Assembly: GCA_002914805.1 (NCBI GenBank)
Contig: JXTB01000598.1
Location: 140,313 to 204,312, forward strand
Direction of reading: 5' to 3'
DNA length: 64,000 bases
Source of the DNA: Parasponia andersonii
Lineage: Eukaryota; Streptophyta; Magnoliopsida; Rosales; Cannabaceae
Shown: piece after piece, positions 17,477 through 32,000 of the stretch
Numbering within the stretch: the first letter of the stretch is position 1
Layout of the letters: every line of letters begins with the position of its first letter
Position numbers and translations under genes: made by a program
The notes under the pieces: model-generated
Told to the model about the DNA's origin: nothing
What the model saw: only the letters and a program-made list of their open reading frames with translations
The model's database searches: none

Positions 17477-20400
17477 CTAGTTGGCTCTCCTGGAAGAATG
17501 TGAGGACGAGTCTGATTTCTCAGCCAAGTAGTGCTCAAGCATATCTTCCTCGTCATCTGCCAACAGAACAAGGAGATAAGGAGATGAGACAGTTCAGCTT
17601 CAGATAATTTCAAAAAAGATAGCATTATATGTCCCAATTTTTGTACCAACACATATGACATGTAAGTTGTTACCATCTAATTGGTGTATTAACACTTACT
17701 ACAAATAGAAAAAAACATTATTACTAATTGAGTGGTGACAAATCACATGCCATATTTGTTGGTATTAAAATTTTGGTACAAAAGTTGGTACCTCAAGCAT
17801 TAATAATGTTCATTAACCTCCCCGATCTTTACCAAGATAATTGACTATCATATCTTCAAAAAATGAATTGTCCTATGCTATAGCAAATGAGAGAATCACC
17901 TTCAAAATCATCATCATCAAAGTCAATATCTTCGTCGTCTTCTTCGTCAGATTCTTCGTTGACTGTGGCAACACCTTTCTGCAAGAGAGACATAACTTGT
18001 TCAGTCAAAAAATCATCTTTATACCGTGAACCAACATAGCTATCAGAGATTAACGGCCAGTTTCATATCGATTTTCAATTGTATACAGCTTGCTTTCTGC
18101 AATATTTCAATATCTTTGAGGAACAAATTCCAGGAGAAAAGAAATACCGCTCTGCCACTTTCAAACCATTGTCTGCCAGTGAGCTTCTTTTCCTTAGGTG
18201 CTGTAAGTGCAGACTCGGGCATTATTCTGAAATTAATGAACACTGCTGGTAAAGGAAGTAAAGACTGGAAGCAGAATTTTACGACTCATCTACTTTCAGT
18301 AGAAATTACTGATTAGCATTTACGGAAAAAAATTGACACTAATGCAAATTTTGCATTTTTGTGGATGAAATTTTCATTAAGAAATGCTGATCTTCCAACA
18401 GCTGATGCAGTTAAAAGTAAAAAAGCAAGCAAGGTCATGGCCACGCAACTACAGGGCACATGCACTTGCATCCTTAAAGAAGCAAGAGAAATTATCATAA
18501 GCACGTGCAGAAACACCCTTAAGGAAGCAAACCAACTTTCTTATCCTAATTGTTTTTTAGAAGAAGGAAAACCAGGTTTTTATCTAGAAAACAATTAATT
18601 CATGATGCAATGACACGTTTATTGTTCAACTCCAAAATAATAGATTTTATTTATAGAATGCTGGACGTGCCTCAAGATCTCTTTTCATGTCAGCATATAT
18701 CTTTTCAATAATAAACTAGAAATTTATCAATACAGTAAAATGAAACAATGCATAAGGATGTTAGTATTATATGTACCCTTTATGGTCTTCTTGATATCAA
18801 ATAGTGCATAAGAATATTTACAGTTTTCATGCCATCCAGCAAATATATTAAATTCATAAATAATGTATTTAATTATGAGAATGCTGGATATACCTTGAGA
18901 TGACCTCATCCCTAGCAGGGTTGGAAAACATCAATAGTATAACTTTAAACCAGAACAGAATAGCTAACTACCTTTCCAAGTTGATTCATGCACTACAGTC
19001 ACAATAGTGGAGCTTGAGTCTACAGAAACAAGACCCTAGAAATAAATCATACAATAATATAACTTACTTGGCTCGTTCGAGTGCCAACTCTGCTTCAAAC
19101 CGCTCTCTCCATGCTAGGAATGTTTCAACGGTGACTGGTTCACCATGTGGTATGATAATCTGAAAAGAGGAAAGGAAGGGTAAAGAAACGTGCTAAACAG
19201 CTCCCTAGATAACACGTCAAAGATTTAACAGCACAAATTCCCAACAAAAGTGAAAAATAATGGAAGAAAAATGAGTGCCGATTTGGGGAACTTTTACGAC
19301 CATGTCAAGTTTTATTCCCATGTTGACATGCAGCCGGGAACTTAACTCAATTCCCGCTAAGAATGCTTTTAGAAAGCAGCTTTTGACTTTTAAAGCTCAA
19401 AATTAATTTTAAGACTTTGGATAATTTTTTTGGAAAAACCTTCACCTTTAGAAGAGGTTCTATTCAAAGATGGGTGTAGCTTCCCTAAATCGTGAAACCT
19501 TGTGAGAAAGTTAATGAAACTTCCATAACTCTCCTTGGTTTTCATTGGTAAGATCAAATACTATCTCTTCCCATTAAGCTAGATTAAGAATACAGTTTCC
19601 AAACATTAACTATAGAGTTTGTTTCTCTTCTTCAATAGCTTACAAGCAACAGGAAAAAACAAAAGCTATGACAAACAAGACAACAATTCAACCCGATTAT
19701 TAAACTCCTTTTGAATTGTAGAACAATTTAACTTGAGTCTATGACCACAAAAATATTGAGACATTCAAATAAAAATAACTTAACTCAAATCAGCCTTATC
19801 CCGAAATCTAGGGTCTGATACAAGTGTTCATGTAAATAACATTATTATGTTACGCATCTTCTTAACACGTAACAAGGTTTAGCATGAACCACGAAAAATA
19901 AAATAAATATAATTAAAAAAATGGAATCTCTCTCTTTTTGTGTTTCATAGTAAACCTCAGTACTCGTTCAGAAAATGCTTAGATATGCATCAAAAAAGTT
20001 TTGGAGCCTAACAGAATAGTCTGTCAAGGAAAGCATAGAAATAGGACCAGTCTTCACTCAAAATTCGAATAAGAAATTCATATCCACGAGAATAATTGAT
20101 ATGAAGATGCTGGATAAAGAACCATACATCATCTTTTGCTGCTTCTTCTGCTTCAGCATTCTCGATGATACTATCTTGAGCAAATTGTTCAGAGAGCCAT
20201 TCCTTAGCTGATGTGACTAGAGTGTATATCATAGCCATACCGAGATTTTCAGACGCCTGTAAAAGTTTAAATGGAACTAAATCAGCATTATAACAATGGG
20301 TTCACATCATTTCCTATAGTTGTTTGCCCCCAAAATGTTTTTACCAACTACACAATTCTCATTATACGTGCTCTCATTTACAAGAAAAATGCATACAAAG

Positions 20401-22969
20401 CTAGGGGTGATGGAAAAGATACCTCTTGTTGAAGCTTTTCTTTCAATACTCTAAGATCTTCTGTTCGCATACCTCGTAAACTGAAAAGAGAGAAGAAAGG
20501 AACTATTGTATAAGTCCTCATCACTGGTTAATCTAAATAACACAAAACTGAGAGCACTTATCTAGCCTCAAAAAATAAAATGTTAAAAAGAGTTATGATC
20601 TAGGTGGGGACCAGAGGGTCATTGTTCCTCAACAACTTTAATACTCTTACGAACTCTTTCCCTATAACCGTATATTTCTTTTCCTTTTGCTGTAAACTTT
20701 TTGCATATTTCTTAAATACATAGGTTACTCCCCTTAAGCAACTCTGGATTAATATTTATTATCTGTTAAAGAAACAGAAAAGTTAAGATTTCTCTAATAA
20801 AAGTTACACAATTACATTATTGGAGTAAATACTAATAGAGTACCTATCTGAAGCATGATGTGAACTGTACCTTTTAACATTTAAAAGCGGAGGTTCATCA
20901 GGATATTTTTCTGTGTGAGAGAAAATCAAAGCCAGCTGAACTGCAACACAATTTTCCGAAACCGTAAGGGTTAAAAGAAATATAAAGATTTAACACTATA
21001 TAATCTAATACAGTTCAAACTTCAAATTCTGCAATATAAGAACCTGGTGTAGATTCAAAATCTGCTTCATCATCCTGTGCGCGAAGAACAAATAAATAAA
21101 TAAATAAGAATATACTTATTTCTGGGCATTTTAAGTTATATTAAAGAAAGGAAAACAACTAAATGGGAGTTTTTAATTGGAAATAACCCAAAAAAGCAAG
21201 GAACAGCACAAACAAAGAAAAATAGATATAGATATACCACCCTCTGTCCAAGGGTAATTGAACACTTTCCAAAAACAACATTGATAGGATCTCCCCCCCC
21301 CCCCCAATCTCGTTGAGGGACCAATTGAAAAAGGTAATCAATTGATCTGTGGAGTTGAACCAACATATTCATCTCCGATGTTGTACAAGACCACTAATAA
21401 ATTAACTTAAGTCATAAGGCAACAAGAGGAAGGCACAATACCCGTACGGTGTCGGGTGAAGCCCTCGAAACTGCCTTTATGCATACTGATAAGAGCGTTT
21501 GACATATTACTGAAAATCTAATTGACTGTACATATTCATGAGCTCCAAAAGGCTTTGCCTCTGCTCATGACCGAATGAGGCGTATGGTACTGAGTTTCAG
21601 TATAAAGCGGAATCAGAAGACCAAATATCAATGAGTCTTTATCCCATACAATAGATTCCAAATTTTCAGTCAGAACCAAATAACAATGATGATTTGAATT
21701 GGACTGGTTGAAGAATTCTAAAAACTCCGAAAGCATTGTGTGATCATTCCTTTATATATAAGCACGGAAACATTTCAATGAAGAAAGGATAAAACTTTAG
21801 CAAACTGTAGTAGGCCAGATGGATTGCTTCAACCAGCCTAAGATTATTGTTTGCAGTTTATAAGCTTTCACAATATGTAGCACTTTTGGAAGTATCAAAT
21901 TAAACAGTAAAGATCACATACCTGTGGAACCACTTTTATTTGGAAGCACCGGTTGGAAGTATTTAACCCACTCTCCCCAGAGTGAATTTCTAGCAAAAAA
22001 AACCAAACATAAAAGGGGTGATTGGTAACATTTTTCTATTGAGAAGAAGAAAATGACCCCAAAAATATTGAAATTTTTTTGTATGTAGTCATATGCATAA
22101 GCATAAAACCTTTGAAATCATCCATGAGTATTGCTTCTAATGCTTCAATTTCCATTTCCTGCTCTTGTGCATGATCTGTAGATATAGTTCAATATGAACA
22201 AACATAAGAGCGACGTAACAGTGAAAAACAGAGCGTAGGTCTGCATCCAAAATCTGTTGAATACCACTCTCTGAATGACATCCTTTTCTGATAAGAATCT
22301 TTAAATGAAATCTTAAAGGCGAACTAGAGTTACGAATACATTTCATTTTTCATTTAATTCTCACCGATAAAAGACCATCATAAGCCAAAACACTTACTTA
22401 ACAATAACTCATGGCCATAGTACCATTCTTACAAAAAAAAAAAAATAGCTGCAAAAGAGGGCATGAACCTCAGACATACAAAATTTCTAACATGAATTCG
22501 ACCTCTTAACCCAAAAATTAAAAAGCATATATATATATATATATATATTTATTTACATCTTCAGATTAAATTAACAAACTTTTCCACCAATCTCAGATCC
22601 ATAATATCTCAACGTTATACACTCAATTAACAAAAACCCAATTGAGCTCTGCAAACAACAATGCCACTTTAGCACCATGATATCTGTAAGTTACTGAAAA
22701 TCAGCTCACACTGCTGGACCACAACAAAACAAGTAACAAGTAAGAAAGAAATAATTGATTCTTTTTTCTTATTTTTCTTAAAAGAATTCCCATCAAATAT
22801 TTTCATTTAAATTAAGCCCAAAAAAAAAAAAAAAGAACTTTGCTTTAAAAATCAAAGCTTTAAAACCAAACTTTCCTCAATAACTCGAACCCATCGACCA
22901 GCAAGTGTAAGATAATGTTAGCACAACAACTTTGCCTTTCCTTCCATTAATCACATATTTAAAAAAGAA

Positions 22970-23000
<31 letters not shown>

Positions 23001-23079
23001 CACACACTTGATTCATTCCTAATAGTCCAAAATTAAAACAATGGAGATGAAAATAAAATTATAATGAATTACCAGTCAT
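17477..23079 (-). CDS. RWDD1: RWD domain protein, RWDD1/DFRP2-like, 252 aa
   Basis: Eleven exons on the minus strand (23073-23079, 22110-22175, 21922-21989, 21044-21074, 20871-20940, 20423-20480, 20128-20256, 19068-19159, 18148-18226, 17900-17978, 17477-17556) join to 759 nt in frame. The first exon carries only Met-Thr plus one base. Residues ~1-110 form the RWD fold (EQEMEIEALEAILMDDF, then the YPDEPP signature). The C-terminal half has IPHGEPVTVETFLAWRERFE and KKLTGRQWFESG, typical of DRG-family regulatory proteins, then an acidic tract EESDEEDDEDIDFDDDD. The human relative binds and stabilises the GTPase DRG2, and yeast Gir2 contacts Gcn1 through its RWD domain; a cytosolic role linked to ribosomes and translational control is inferred. 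It is convergent with the GDH-like gene. From memory it corresponds to At1g51730. The family is often mislabelled as ubiquitin-conjugating. Confidence 0.95.
22986..23007. repeat. (CA)n microsatellite preceded by poly(A)
   Basis: A pure CA dinucleotide run after an A tract, in the first intron of the RWD gene about 65 bp from exon 1. Confidence 0.9.
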
Positions 23080-23249
23080 GGCTGCGATGCGCTTCTTTGA
23101 TCTAAGCACTTCTGAGTTGCGGTGTTCTAAGACTCTTTAAGCCAATCACTCCTTCGTTGAGTCAGTCCCAACTGAACAAACCCTACGACTCGTATCACAG
23201 CGTGTGTCTGTGTCATCCATGTTCGAGTGGTTTTTCGTTCTGCCTTTTT

Positions 23250-25820
23250 TGCTTTTTCTTATTTATTTATTTATTTTTTTTGGAGGGGTGTTTACGGCAC
23301 AAATGGAACTTAGCTTGGACTCCAAGTTTATTAAACTTTTAAATTTTTTAATTTCTAATAATTTAATCTCTAAATTATTTAAAATATTATAATTTTTTTT
23401 TAAAATTTCTGATAAAAATATACGACGAGCATAGCGTATTATAACATCTGAAAAAATATTTTAAAAAAAAAAAATTGAATGATTTCGAGAGACTGAATTT
23501 AATGATTTGGAGAGATTAAAAATACACTCTCTATAATTTTTAAGGATTCTTTGAGTTATAAATTTAGAAAAAAAATTATGTGATTATTTATTTTTATGTT
23601 TAGAATTTTTAAATTATTTTCAATAATGTATTTTCAAATACTATAACATATATTTTTGACCAAAAATTTAACATAAATTATAATTTAAACAGTCCAATAA
23701 CTAAATAGCCATAAATCAGTATTTTAGAGACTTAATTATTAAAATTGAGGATGGGATCGAATATTTTACGAGCATTTGTGCCATTAACCCCCCCTTCTTT
23801 TTTCTTTTATTATTATTTTTGTTTTTTTGGGGGGTGCTGGTGCTTGAATCGTTTTGCTCTTTCCCTGTCGTTCTTGGCTTCTTGCCAAGGCCCTCAAGTC
23901 TTTACCTTATTTCCCTTTGCTAAACGCAATAGGAAGAATTTATTAAAATATCCCTGATTAGCACATTAATACCAATTTCATCCTCTTTATGATAAATAGG
24001 CAAAATCTGTTGTGAATCTTATATTTTTCAGTACCCGCTGTTATGCCTTATACTTCATAAATACCCATTATTTAATTTTATTTCACCAATTTTATATTTT
24101 ATATATACATATATGTGTTGTATATATTTACACAATAAGGTTTACATTTACGGTTTAAATTTATACCTATAGTATAGATTTTGAAATGTATACCAAATTT
24201 TATATATAAGTTTTATTCACGAAGTGTTTATATACACGCATACCATTTATGTATAAAAGATTTGTGATATATATTTATCATAAAACATGTACCCGTAATA
24301 AAGGAAACGAGTATCTATAAAAATATGTTGAAAAAGAGGATATTTATGTACTTTTGTTCCCAAAATATTTTTTGTCCCTTGATTTTTTAATATAACAAAA
24401 ATATCTCATTAAAATTCTCAATTATTTCAAATTTGTTTCCTTTATCTAATTTGTTCATATTGATAAAAACACTCTTATTCTAAACTTGTAACCAAACGAT
24501 TTTTTTTTTTTTTTGGCCAGCTGGAAGAGCAAATACTGACTTAAAAAGAATAAAGGGCGGTGGTGGGTGAGAACAAAAATAACAACATAAACGAAGAAAA
24601 GTCATACGTTTATTAAAAAAAAAAAAAATCATTTTTCGTTAATTAATTGTGTTTGAATTTTTTATTTTATTTATTCTTTAATTCATAGTGTTAGAGTAAA
24701 GATATCGGTCTTTTATCTTCTTCTAATTATGTAATGTATAATTTTGACCAAGCAATATCGAGGTGAGAAATCAGTTATTTGTTTTTAAAAAATATAATAT
24801 TTTATCCAAATTATATGAAAGTGTGAAATTGTATTAAAAATTATGTTATTCATAAAAACAAAGAGACGAATTTATTTTTCCTTTAATTTAGTGGATAATT
24901 GTTTTGTCTAAAATAAGATCCATTCTTAAGAATTAATTTCTTTTGCTGTCTCTCTTTAAACTTTCAATTTTCATATATTGTCTACAAACAAATAAATTTC
25001 TAAAGATTTTTCTCGTAGGAATTTATAGGTAGGGCAACTAATATCACTTAAGCGATATAGAATATCTTTTTCAATAATTTTATAAAGAAAAAGACTTATT
25101 TGCCATCTATGAAATCACTTAAACACTTTAAAACTCATAGTCCTTTTATATTATACAATCTTATATGCAATAATTTTCTTGTAGTTGTGCTAAAAAATAT
25201 AAGCATTTGATAAATTTATGTTACAAGATTATTGTGTTGTTTAAAAACAGCATCTAAATGTTTGATAAACTATAAATTATGTGTGTTGTAAGGTGATATT
25301 TTAAATAATTTATATTATGAAAGTATAATTAATTTTGAAAAACAATTTTTATCCTATTTCTTAAATCAGGTTTAAATTGGCAGTTACGCATTAACTTTTA
25401 CAATATACTAATTGATAACTCTATAAAAATAGAGTTATTTAGTATGTTTTTAAGTCTTAGGATAGTTGTTTTAAAAGATTAAATTATCTAGTTTAGGTGC
25501 TTTTCTTTATTTTATTTTGGTTCGTGGTATTTCTGATGTTCAAAATCTAATACAGTCAATAACTATTTTATTTATGTTAATTTTTAATAGAAATGCTGAA
25601 TTTAGGACTTGGGTTCTGATGAATTTAAATGACAGCATCTTTGAAGGAAGACTAAACTTAAGTCAAGGATAGGAGTAACTTTGCTGCAGCAACACGCTAG
25701 AGCAATACTGAACAACATAATCTTTTTCCAGCTAGCATCTTTTACACACAACTGGTGCTGACAGCTCATATTAAATACCAGTTAAGGGAAAATGAAGTAA
25801 AAGTAGTCCTTACTCCATAT
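23250..25820. other. AT-rich intergenic spacer, no gene recognised
   Basis: I see no supported gene here on either strand. The DNA is strongly AT-rich with poly(A)/poly(T) tracts. The short open frames (up to about 70 codons) have low-complexity translations. No element termini could be defined. Confidence 0.6.
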
Positions 25821-25829
25821 TTGACTGAC

Positions 25830-26870
25830 ACATGTGTTATGGTACCTTACCTACTCTAATATAAAAGGAAAATGTACTGTAGGAAGAAGGTGGTGGTGGC
25901 TGAGCAAGGAGCAAGGAGCAAAATACGGAAAAGGAAAGAAAGAGAGGAGGATAGTACAGAGAAGAAAGGGTGAAGGAGAGGGAGTACTAGCAGCAGTGAG
26001 CTTCAATTACTATTATCCAGCTAGACTTTTTCTTACCTTTAATCTTCTTTGTATTTAATTTCTTTTCTCTTCTTGGATTTTTTGTAATCTATGGAATATT
26101 TTGGGCCGATGATTTTTGAGGCCCAGAATATGAGCTAAGTTTTTCTAAGCTGGAATTATGATGAATCAAAGGTTATAATGACTGATTAAGTGTTGTTTTG
26201 ATGTTTATGGAAATTGTCTCTAGTTCATTCAAATGAGATTAGTTACTAATTCCTATTATTGCTAGGCCATCAATATTTATGATAAATAAATTAGGATTAA
26301 AGTTGAAAATATTAATCTTAATTGGATCTATCTTGAATGATGCATGTTTCAATCATCTCCTTGGTACATCTTTGAATTAGTAATGATACAAGAATATATT
26401 GTTGCCATGTATAACCTAATGAAAATTGATGTTATAAATGGTATTTTGGGAGCTGGGTTAGCATAGAAATATGTAAATCTAGTTTGAAGAACTTAAAACA
26501 TAATAAATTCGGAAAATTATTATGTGTTGATTGAATTTTCGGTTTACTGGAGTGATTTTGCTATAAGCGTTGCTGCAGCAATTGAACCCAGATTTATAAC
26601 TGAGGAGGATTCAATAATCCCAACTTAAATCCACCACTGGTTGATATTTAATTGATACTTCGCGTTATCTTCTGTTTGGTATATACATTTTTATCAACAT
26701 TCTTTAATTTTTATCATTTACTTGCAAATCTCTGTTTCTTATTTCTTAACACTATCTAGTTTGACATTTAGCGTTTACAAATAACTTGACAAGCAATCCC
26801 TGTGGAGACAATATTTAACTTACTACTGTATTACTTGTTCGACACGTGCACTTACATAGCCATTATAAAA
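25830..26870 (+). mobile_element. LTR retrotransposon remnant (LTR or leader portion)
   Basis: The segment ends with a block reading like 'gacaagcaatccctgtgg' followed by 'ttacttgttcgacacgtgca', a pattern I know from the region just before the gag gene of many plant LTR retrotransposons. Upstream are the matching 'gagctaagtttttctaagct' and 'aatcccaacttaaatccacc' stretches of the same type of leader. No gag-pol follows, so only the 5' part survives. Boundaries and superfamily are uncertain. Confidence 0.45.
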
Positions 26871-26995
26871 TTCGTAACACTAATCAAAAGTGGAACTTGC
26901 CCAAACGCCATCCACTCCTGATTTTTTAGCTAATGGCTTTTAAAAGCTAAAATTAGTAACCATAATCAATCTCAAATGTGCCTTATGTATGTTCA

Positions 26996-27235
26996 GCCAT
27001 CATCAAATGTTTTCAAACCCAAGTTAGATAATAATCACTGAGTTTGATTGAAGCCATGCCATCATATTCAACCTCAAAATTTACTTAAACTTTCAGCTAG
27101 AGTGATTGACCATCATCCCCAATGTTTTGGACCCCAAATTAGATAAGAATTATTTTTTTAGTATTGAATTTGATTGGGGTTAGACCATCATCTTCAACCT
27201 CAAATTTTACTTGAATTTTCAACTAGAGTGAGCTT
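26996..27235 (+). repeat. Imperfect tandem duplication, unit about 115-125 bp
   Basis: Two diverged direct copies both contain, in order, 'catcat...aatgtttt', 'gttagata/attagata', 'gaatttgattg', 'caacctcaaa' and 'ctagagtga'. No coding potential was seen. Confidence 0.6.
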
Positions 27236-28306
27236 AATCAACTATGGTCGGATAAGTATGATTTCTTTTAGCAATTGGAAACCCAATTGTAAGTGCAACT
27301 TGATCATCAATACGAAAAAAAAAAAAAAATCAAATTTTCAAATACATCGAAAAAAAAGAATTCCAAAATACTAAACATATATTATGTAAAAAAGAAAGAT
27401 AATGTTTTTTTTTGTTTTAATTAAAAAACATAACCCTTTTTTAAAAAATAAGTAATAAATTAATATGGTGTTCACCATTTTTTTCAAGAAAGGGTGGAAA
27501 TTATGCCCATTTCGCTTAGACTATAATAATATACAAAAGCAGGTCCTAACTAAAGCCTTGCATTGATATTTATCACATTAATTGGATGATGAGTACATTA
27601 TTCACCATTAAGAAACTTATAAAAAAGTCTTGAAGGCGTGGATCATTTCCAATACTCCAAAAGAACATTATCCTTTTTGTAACCGTAGATTGGTAGCGCC
27701 GTACATGCATGTGGGACAAGTTTAGTGGTTTTCTTTTTTTCTTCTTCTTCTTTTTTTTTCTCTTTTCTTTGTGTGGGGTGGGGTGGAGTGGGATTAGAAC
27801 AAGTGTTACTTAAAACGTTTATACTTGTATATACAATATCAAACCACTTCTTCGTATTCTTTTAACCAAATAATAAAATACATCACAAGAGTATAATAAA
27901 GGATTGTTTTTAGTTCGGAGTCTTTTAATTGGCATTACTTGTGATTTTGCAAATACTAAAATGTAATTTAAGAACCACTTGTGGGAGTGGTTTTTATAGA
28001 AACCATAAAAATGATTCCACAAAGAGTAAAAATTGGAATACTAAAAGTTTAAATTGTATGATTCCATTTTAAAATAAGAAATAATTAGAATGTATATCAC
28101 ATCATCAGGTATAGATTTTAGTGGAAGATTTTGGTGTATCTATCAACAACCAATATTATCAAGATTTGAGTTACTAAAAACAAAAAGTTGAGTAATTAGT
28201 TTACATTTTTATTAGATTATTTTAAATAAGGGGATCGAGTTAAATTTTATAGTTTAGGTTGTTGTTTATATAGATATGAAGTAATAAATGTTGGGTTTAA
28301 ATTGAG

Positions 28307-28499
28307 AGAGAGTTATTGGATCAATCTTTCGGGTTGAGGACTTGCTCAACGTCTATGATGTCGACGAAGCTGAGGTTGCCATGGATGAGAGCGACGAAGT
28401 TGAGTCTACAAGAGATGAGGCCTATGGTGGCGAGAGCAATGGAGATATGTTGTACGAAGTCGAAAATGCCAAAGACGAACGTAGATCTGAGAGCTTTTA
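28307..28499 (+). other. Short acidic open stretch, possible gene fragment
   Basis: One frame has a stop-free stretch of about 60 codons without a start codon, rich in Asp, Glu and Val (for example VEDLLNVYDVDEAEVAMDES), and the DNA here is clearly GC-richer than its flanks. An overlapping frame is open for 78 codons from 28316. Neither resembles a family I recognise. It may be a captured exon fragment or an internal piece of a dead element. Confidence 0.2.
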
Positions 28500-28656
28500 A
28501 GATTTACACGAGGGAGAAAAAAAGTTCCAGATTTTTTTTTTCAATTATTTAATCTTTATATATTATTATATATATTAACTTCGTCTTAATATAGTATAAT
28601 CAATTTCATATTCTCGCGTAAAAGAGTACCGAGTTCTTTTTTGTATCCTTTATTAC

Positions 28657-28859
28657 GAGGAATGTTAGTTGTATTTTCATTTTTATTATTTTTTGTATTT
28701 TTTTAATCTTATTGTTTGACATATAAATTTTAATATTATTTATTATATTATTAAAATATTAAATTGGACAAAGGAATCCACGTATTAGATAATAAAATTA
28801 GAGAATAAAATTAGAGAATGAAAAAAAAATATCAAAAAAAAGTATATTTAGCATTCCTC
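28657..28859. mobile_element. MITE of about 203 bp with GAGGAATG termini
   Basis: The left end GAGGAATGTTAGTTGTA and the reverse complement of the right end, GAGGAATGCTAAATATA, form a terminal inverted repeat with an identical first 9 bases. The interior is very AT-rich and noncoding. Confidence 0.6.
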
Positions 28860-28899
28860 TGTTTACCATATACCACGATCGTTCGTTCAAGATAAATAA

Positions 28900-31800
28900 T
28901 TGATAAGAAGGACACGACAATACAACCACTTTTAGAGGTTGTACAATAGACACCCCATTTTGTTCATTTGAACGATGTTTCTATTCTTTTTTCCATAATA
29001 AGACTTATTAGTGATGAATGTTTATAGTTGCAAGTATAATATTATCATTAACAATTCACAGGAAATTTTATAATAGATCTTCCAATGTTAGCCTTGAGTA
29101 GAAAATAGTCACATTTTAGTGTTTATCATATCTGTTGAACATAATAAAAGATCATCGAAATTTTTTGAAAAAATACATCAAAAAAATAATCGAAATTGTT
29201 GAGGGTATTTTGATATTTTTTATATTCACTTTGGGATAATTTACATATAAATATACACACTAAAAAGAAAGTATTTTTGAAAGGATAATTATCTAATTAT
29301 ATTTATGACTGCTTTATTAAAAATTTTACAAGTCTAATCTAGTGGTACAATACAAAATCTTAGTTTAATAAGAAAAAAAATAATATAAAATATTTGGGCG
29401 CATCTATGGTAAAGATGTGGAAATAAAGCCTTATGCAAGGCTACAATTTGACCATCAGATTTAAAATCAACAAACTGATGAATAATTTTATTTGGAAAAA
29501 AATGGCCTTACATCCATGTGATTTGAATCTATAGGCGAGTATATACCTAATTCATTTTGTTATCTTATTTGGATCTTTTTCTCTTTCAAGACCTCTTTCT
29601 CCACCGCTTTACATTTCTTGCCAAACACTACTACCTTTTTTAGTCCGAGTCTACGATTGTTGATGATGATCGAAGAGAGAAGCAATCTTTACCCCAAATC
29701 CTCCTACAACCCTCTTTCTCTCTCATTGTTTACAATAGAGAAAGGAGTAATCTCTACCCCATATCGATTTCATCTCTTTCTCTCCTGATCAACTCCTTTC
29801 AATTCATCTCTCAAATCAGGTCAGACCTAGACGATTTGAGGAAGATGAGGGCTTCTAACTAAAAGAAGTTCAAAGATGTTATTGAGAGTTAAGTTCATTT
29901 GGGATTGAAATAATAATAATACGAAAATACTATTTCTGAGTTTAATCATCAATCCTCTATTATCCTTTTAAGTTGATTAAGCCCAAAAAGAGCTTTTAAA
30001 CTTGAAACATGACTCAATATGTATACTCTCTTAATGATGATCTAGGCTTCGATACAAATGGAAATAAGATGAGATCTCTTGAAAAAAAAATTATAGCTGA
30101 AACATTTTTGACAATTAAACTAGTAATTGGAATTGCTTTGAAATTTGTTATTTCAGAAGATTATAGAACTCAATTATTAGATAGCTTCAAAATTCGATTG
30201 CTTTTTCTTTCCCACATCAATTAACTTTCAAATATTCCATTATATTAAACTGGGAGGGTGCCTCTTTCTCAATCACATTTTTTGTCTTGTTGTTTTTTTT
30301 AAAGGATGGTTAATTGATCAAATTATAGACTTCGTTTCGCTCCTTAAAGAATAAAAGTGTGCTATTTTTAATGAGATATTGATTAAAATATAAAATATAC
30401 CTAATAATATATTATAGAGTAATGAATTCAGATAAACAAATAAGTTGGAGTTAATACAATGTTACACGTTTTATTTTAGTAAATTTAAGCTCTATAATCA
30501 TCATTTATTCACAATCGGATGACCGAGATTAGATGGCCTTATATAGGGCTATATTATGATAGCCCTATTATAGACGTGCCCAAAATATTTAAAATTATAC
30601 TTAACAAAATTTTAGAAATAACGAATAAAAAAAAATAAAAATAATGGGCTGACTCGCGATGGACCAGAATGAGTCAACCCATCTTGGCTCATTCTAGCTT
30701 TAATCTAACCTATTCTATGAACTTTAATAGGCCAGCCTGGCCCGCAGATCACAATATTTTAGCTTAATCCATCTAGAGTGTTAAGACAGGCTGACTCGTC
30801 TTGACATTATAATTGTACAGACTTTGGCTGGCCCATGGGTCGCGGCCCAAATCTGCATCTCTAGGTCTAACAAAATGAGGATAAATACATAAATTTGTTA
30901 TAGCTTTCAAATTAGAAGAGTAATATTGATTTTGTGTGAAATGAAAAGTATGAATTGAATACATGCAAATATTATATGGTATCATCATGCATTATATTTA
31001 TTTTTGAATTATGGGTTATATTTTTCCTAATTCATTCTAACTAATATCTGGCCATATTTTTTTTTAATTTTATTTTTTTGGTTCAAAGTCGTAATATTGA
31101 TATCGTTGTAAAGTTAATTTAATTGGTATTTCACTCACTTTTGGGATCCATTTGGACTCAAAAAATCTATAGGGAAAAAGGCAATGAAAAGAAAAGAGAA
31201 AAATATTTTCTTATAAATTTATAATTTTGTTTTGAAAATTTTGGCTTTTATGTGTCAAAATTCTATATATATATAAATAACATCACTTCCAACTTTCACT
31301 TCTTTTGAAAAAAAATTCTATCATTTCTAATTTAAATCTAAATAAGAGAAAATAGAATCTTTAATTTTTTTTTATTACTTTTGTTCTTTCCTTCTAAAAA
31401 TTTATATTCCGAACGAAGCTTATTGGGGATTCGAGTAAGCATCAAGTTTTATACCTTAAAGTTGTTTGGTACGGGAAGTTGTTGGGCATGAGAGTGAGAA
31501 TTTGAAAGATTTCATGCTTGTTATGAGTTTTGTATTTTTTGACTCGGTGTGTGAAATCTAATGAGCCGAGTTGGCCATTATTTAGGGTAATATTAATCCT
31601 ACTTAAATATGTGGTTTTTACATTAATCTTCGTTGAATCTAGGAGCTCCATAATAAAATCATAATTTTTAACCCTATTTTTTCTTCCAAATTCTCGTTCC
31701 ATATGTAACCAAATACAGTTTCTTGACATTCTTAAGAAACTTGAAAAAAATTTTAATATATAATCAAACTCAATTATTTAAAATTCCAGAATCTTGTCTG

Positions 31801-31980
31801 AAAACTTAGAACTCTTCTTACCAAATGACACTCTCTTATAATAATAATAACAATAAATAAAAAAAGTGTAACTTTCAAATGTTATAGCTTCACTATGGTA
31901 CATGCAAAATAATTCATATTACACACAATGTAGCCCTAATAAAACACCGAAGAACTTTTAGTAATGATATGTTGTTAACA
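28900..31980. other. AT-rich intergenic spacer, no gene recognised
   Basis: No supported gene. A GC-richer patch at about 30645-30870 (ggctgactcg ... ggctggcccatgggtcgcgg) resembles the ends of the GGGCC-type elements at 7940 and 41664 and may be another copy, but I could not pair its ends. The rest is low-complexity AT-rich DNA. Confidence 0.5.
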
Positions 31981-32000
31981 TTATATTATATTTGTGTTAA

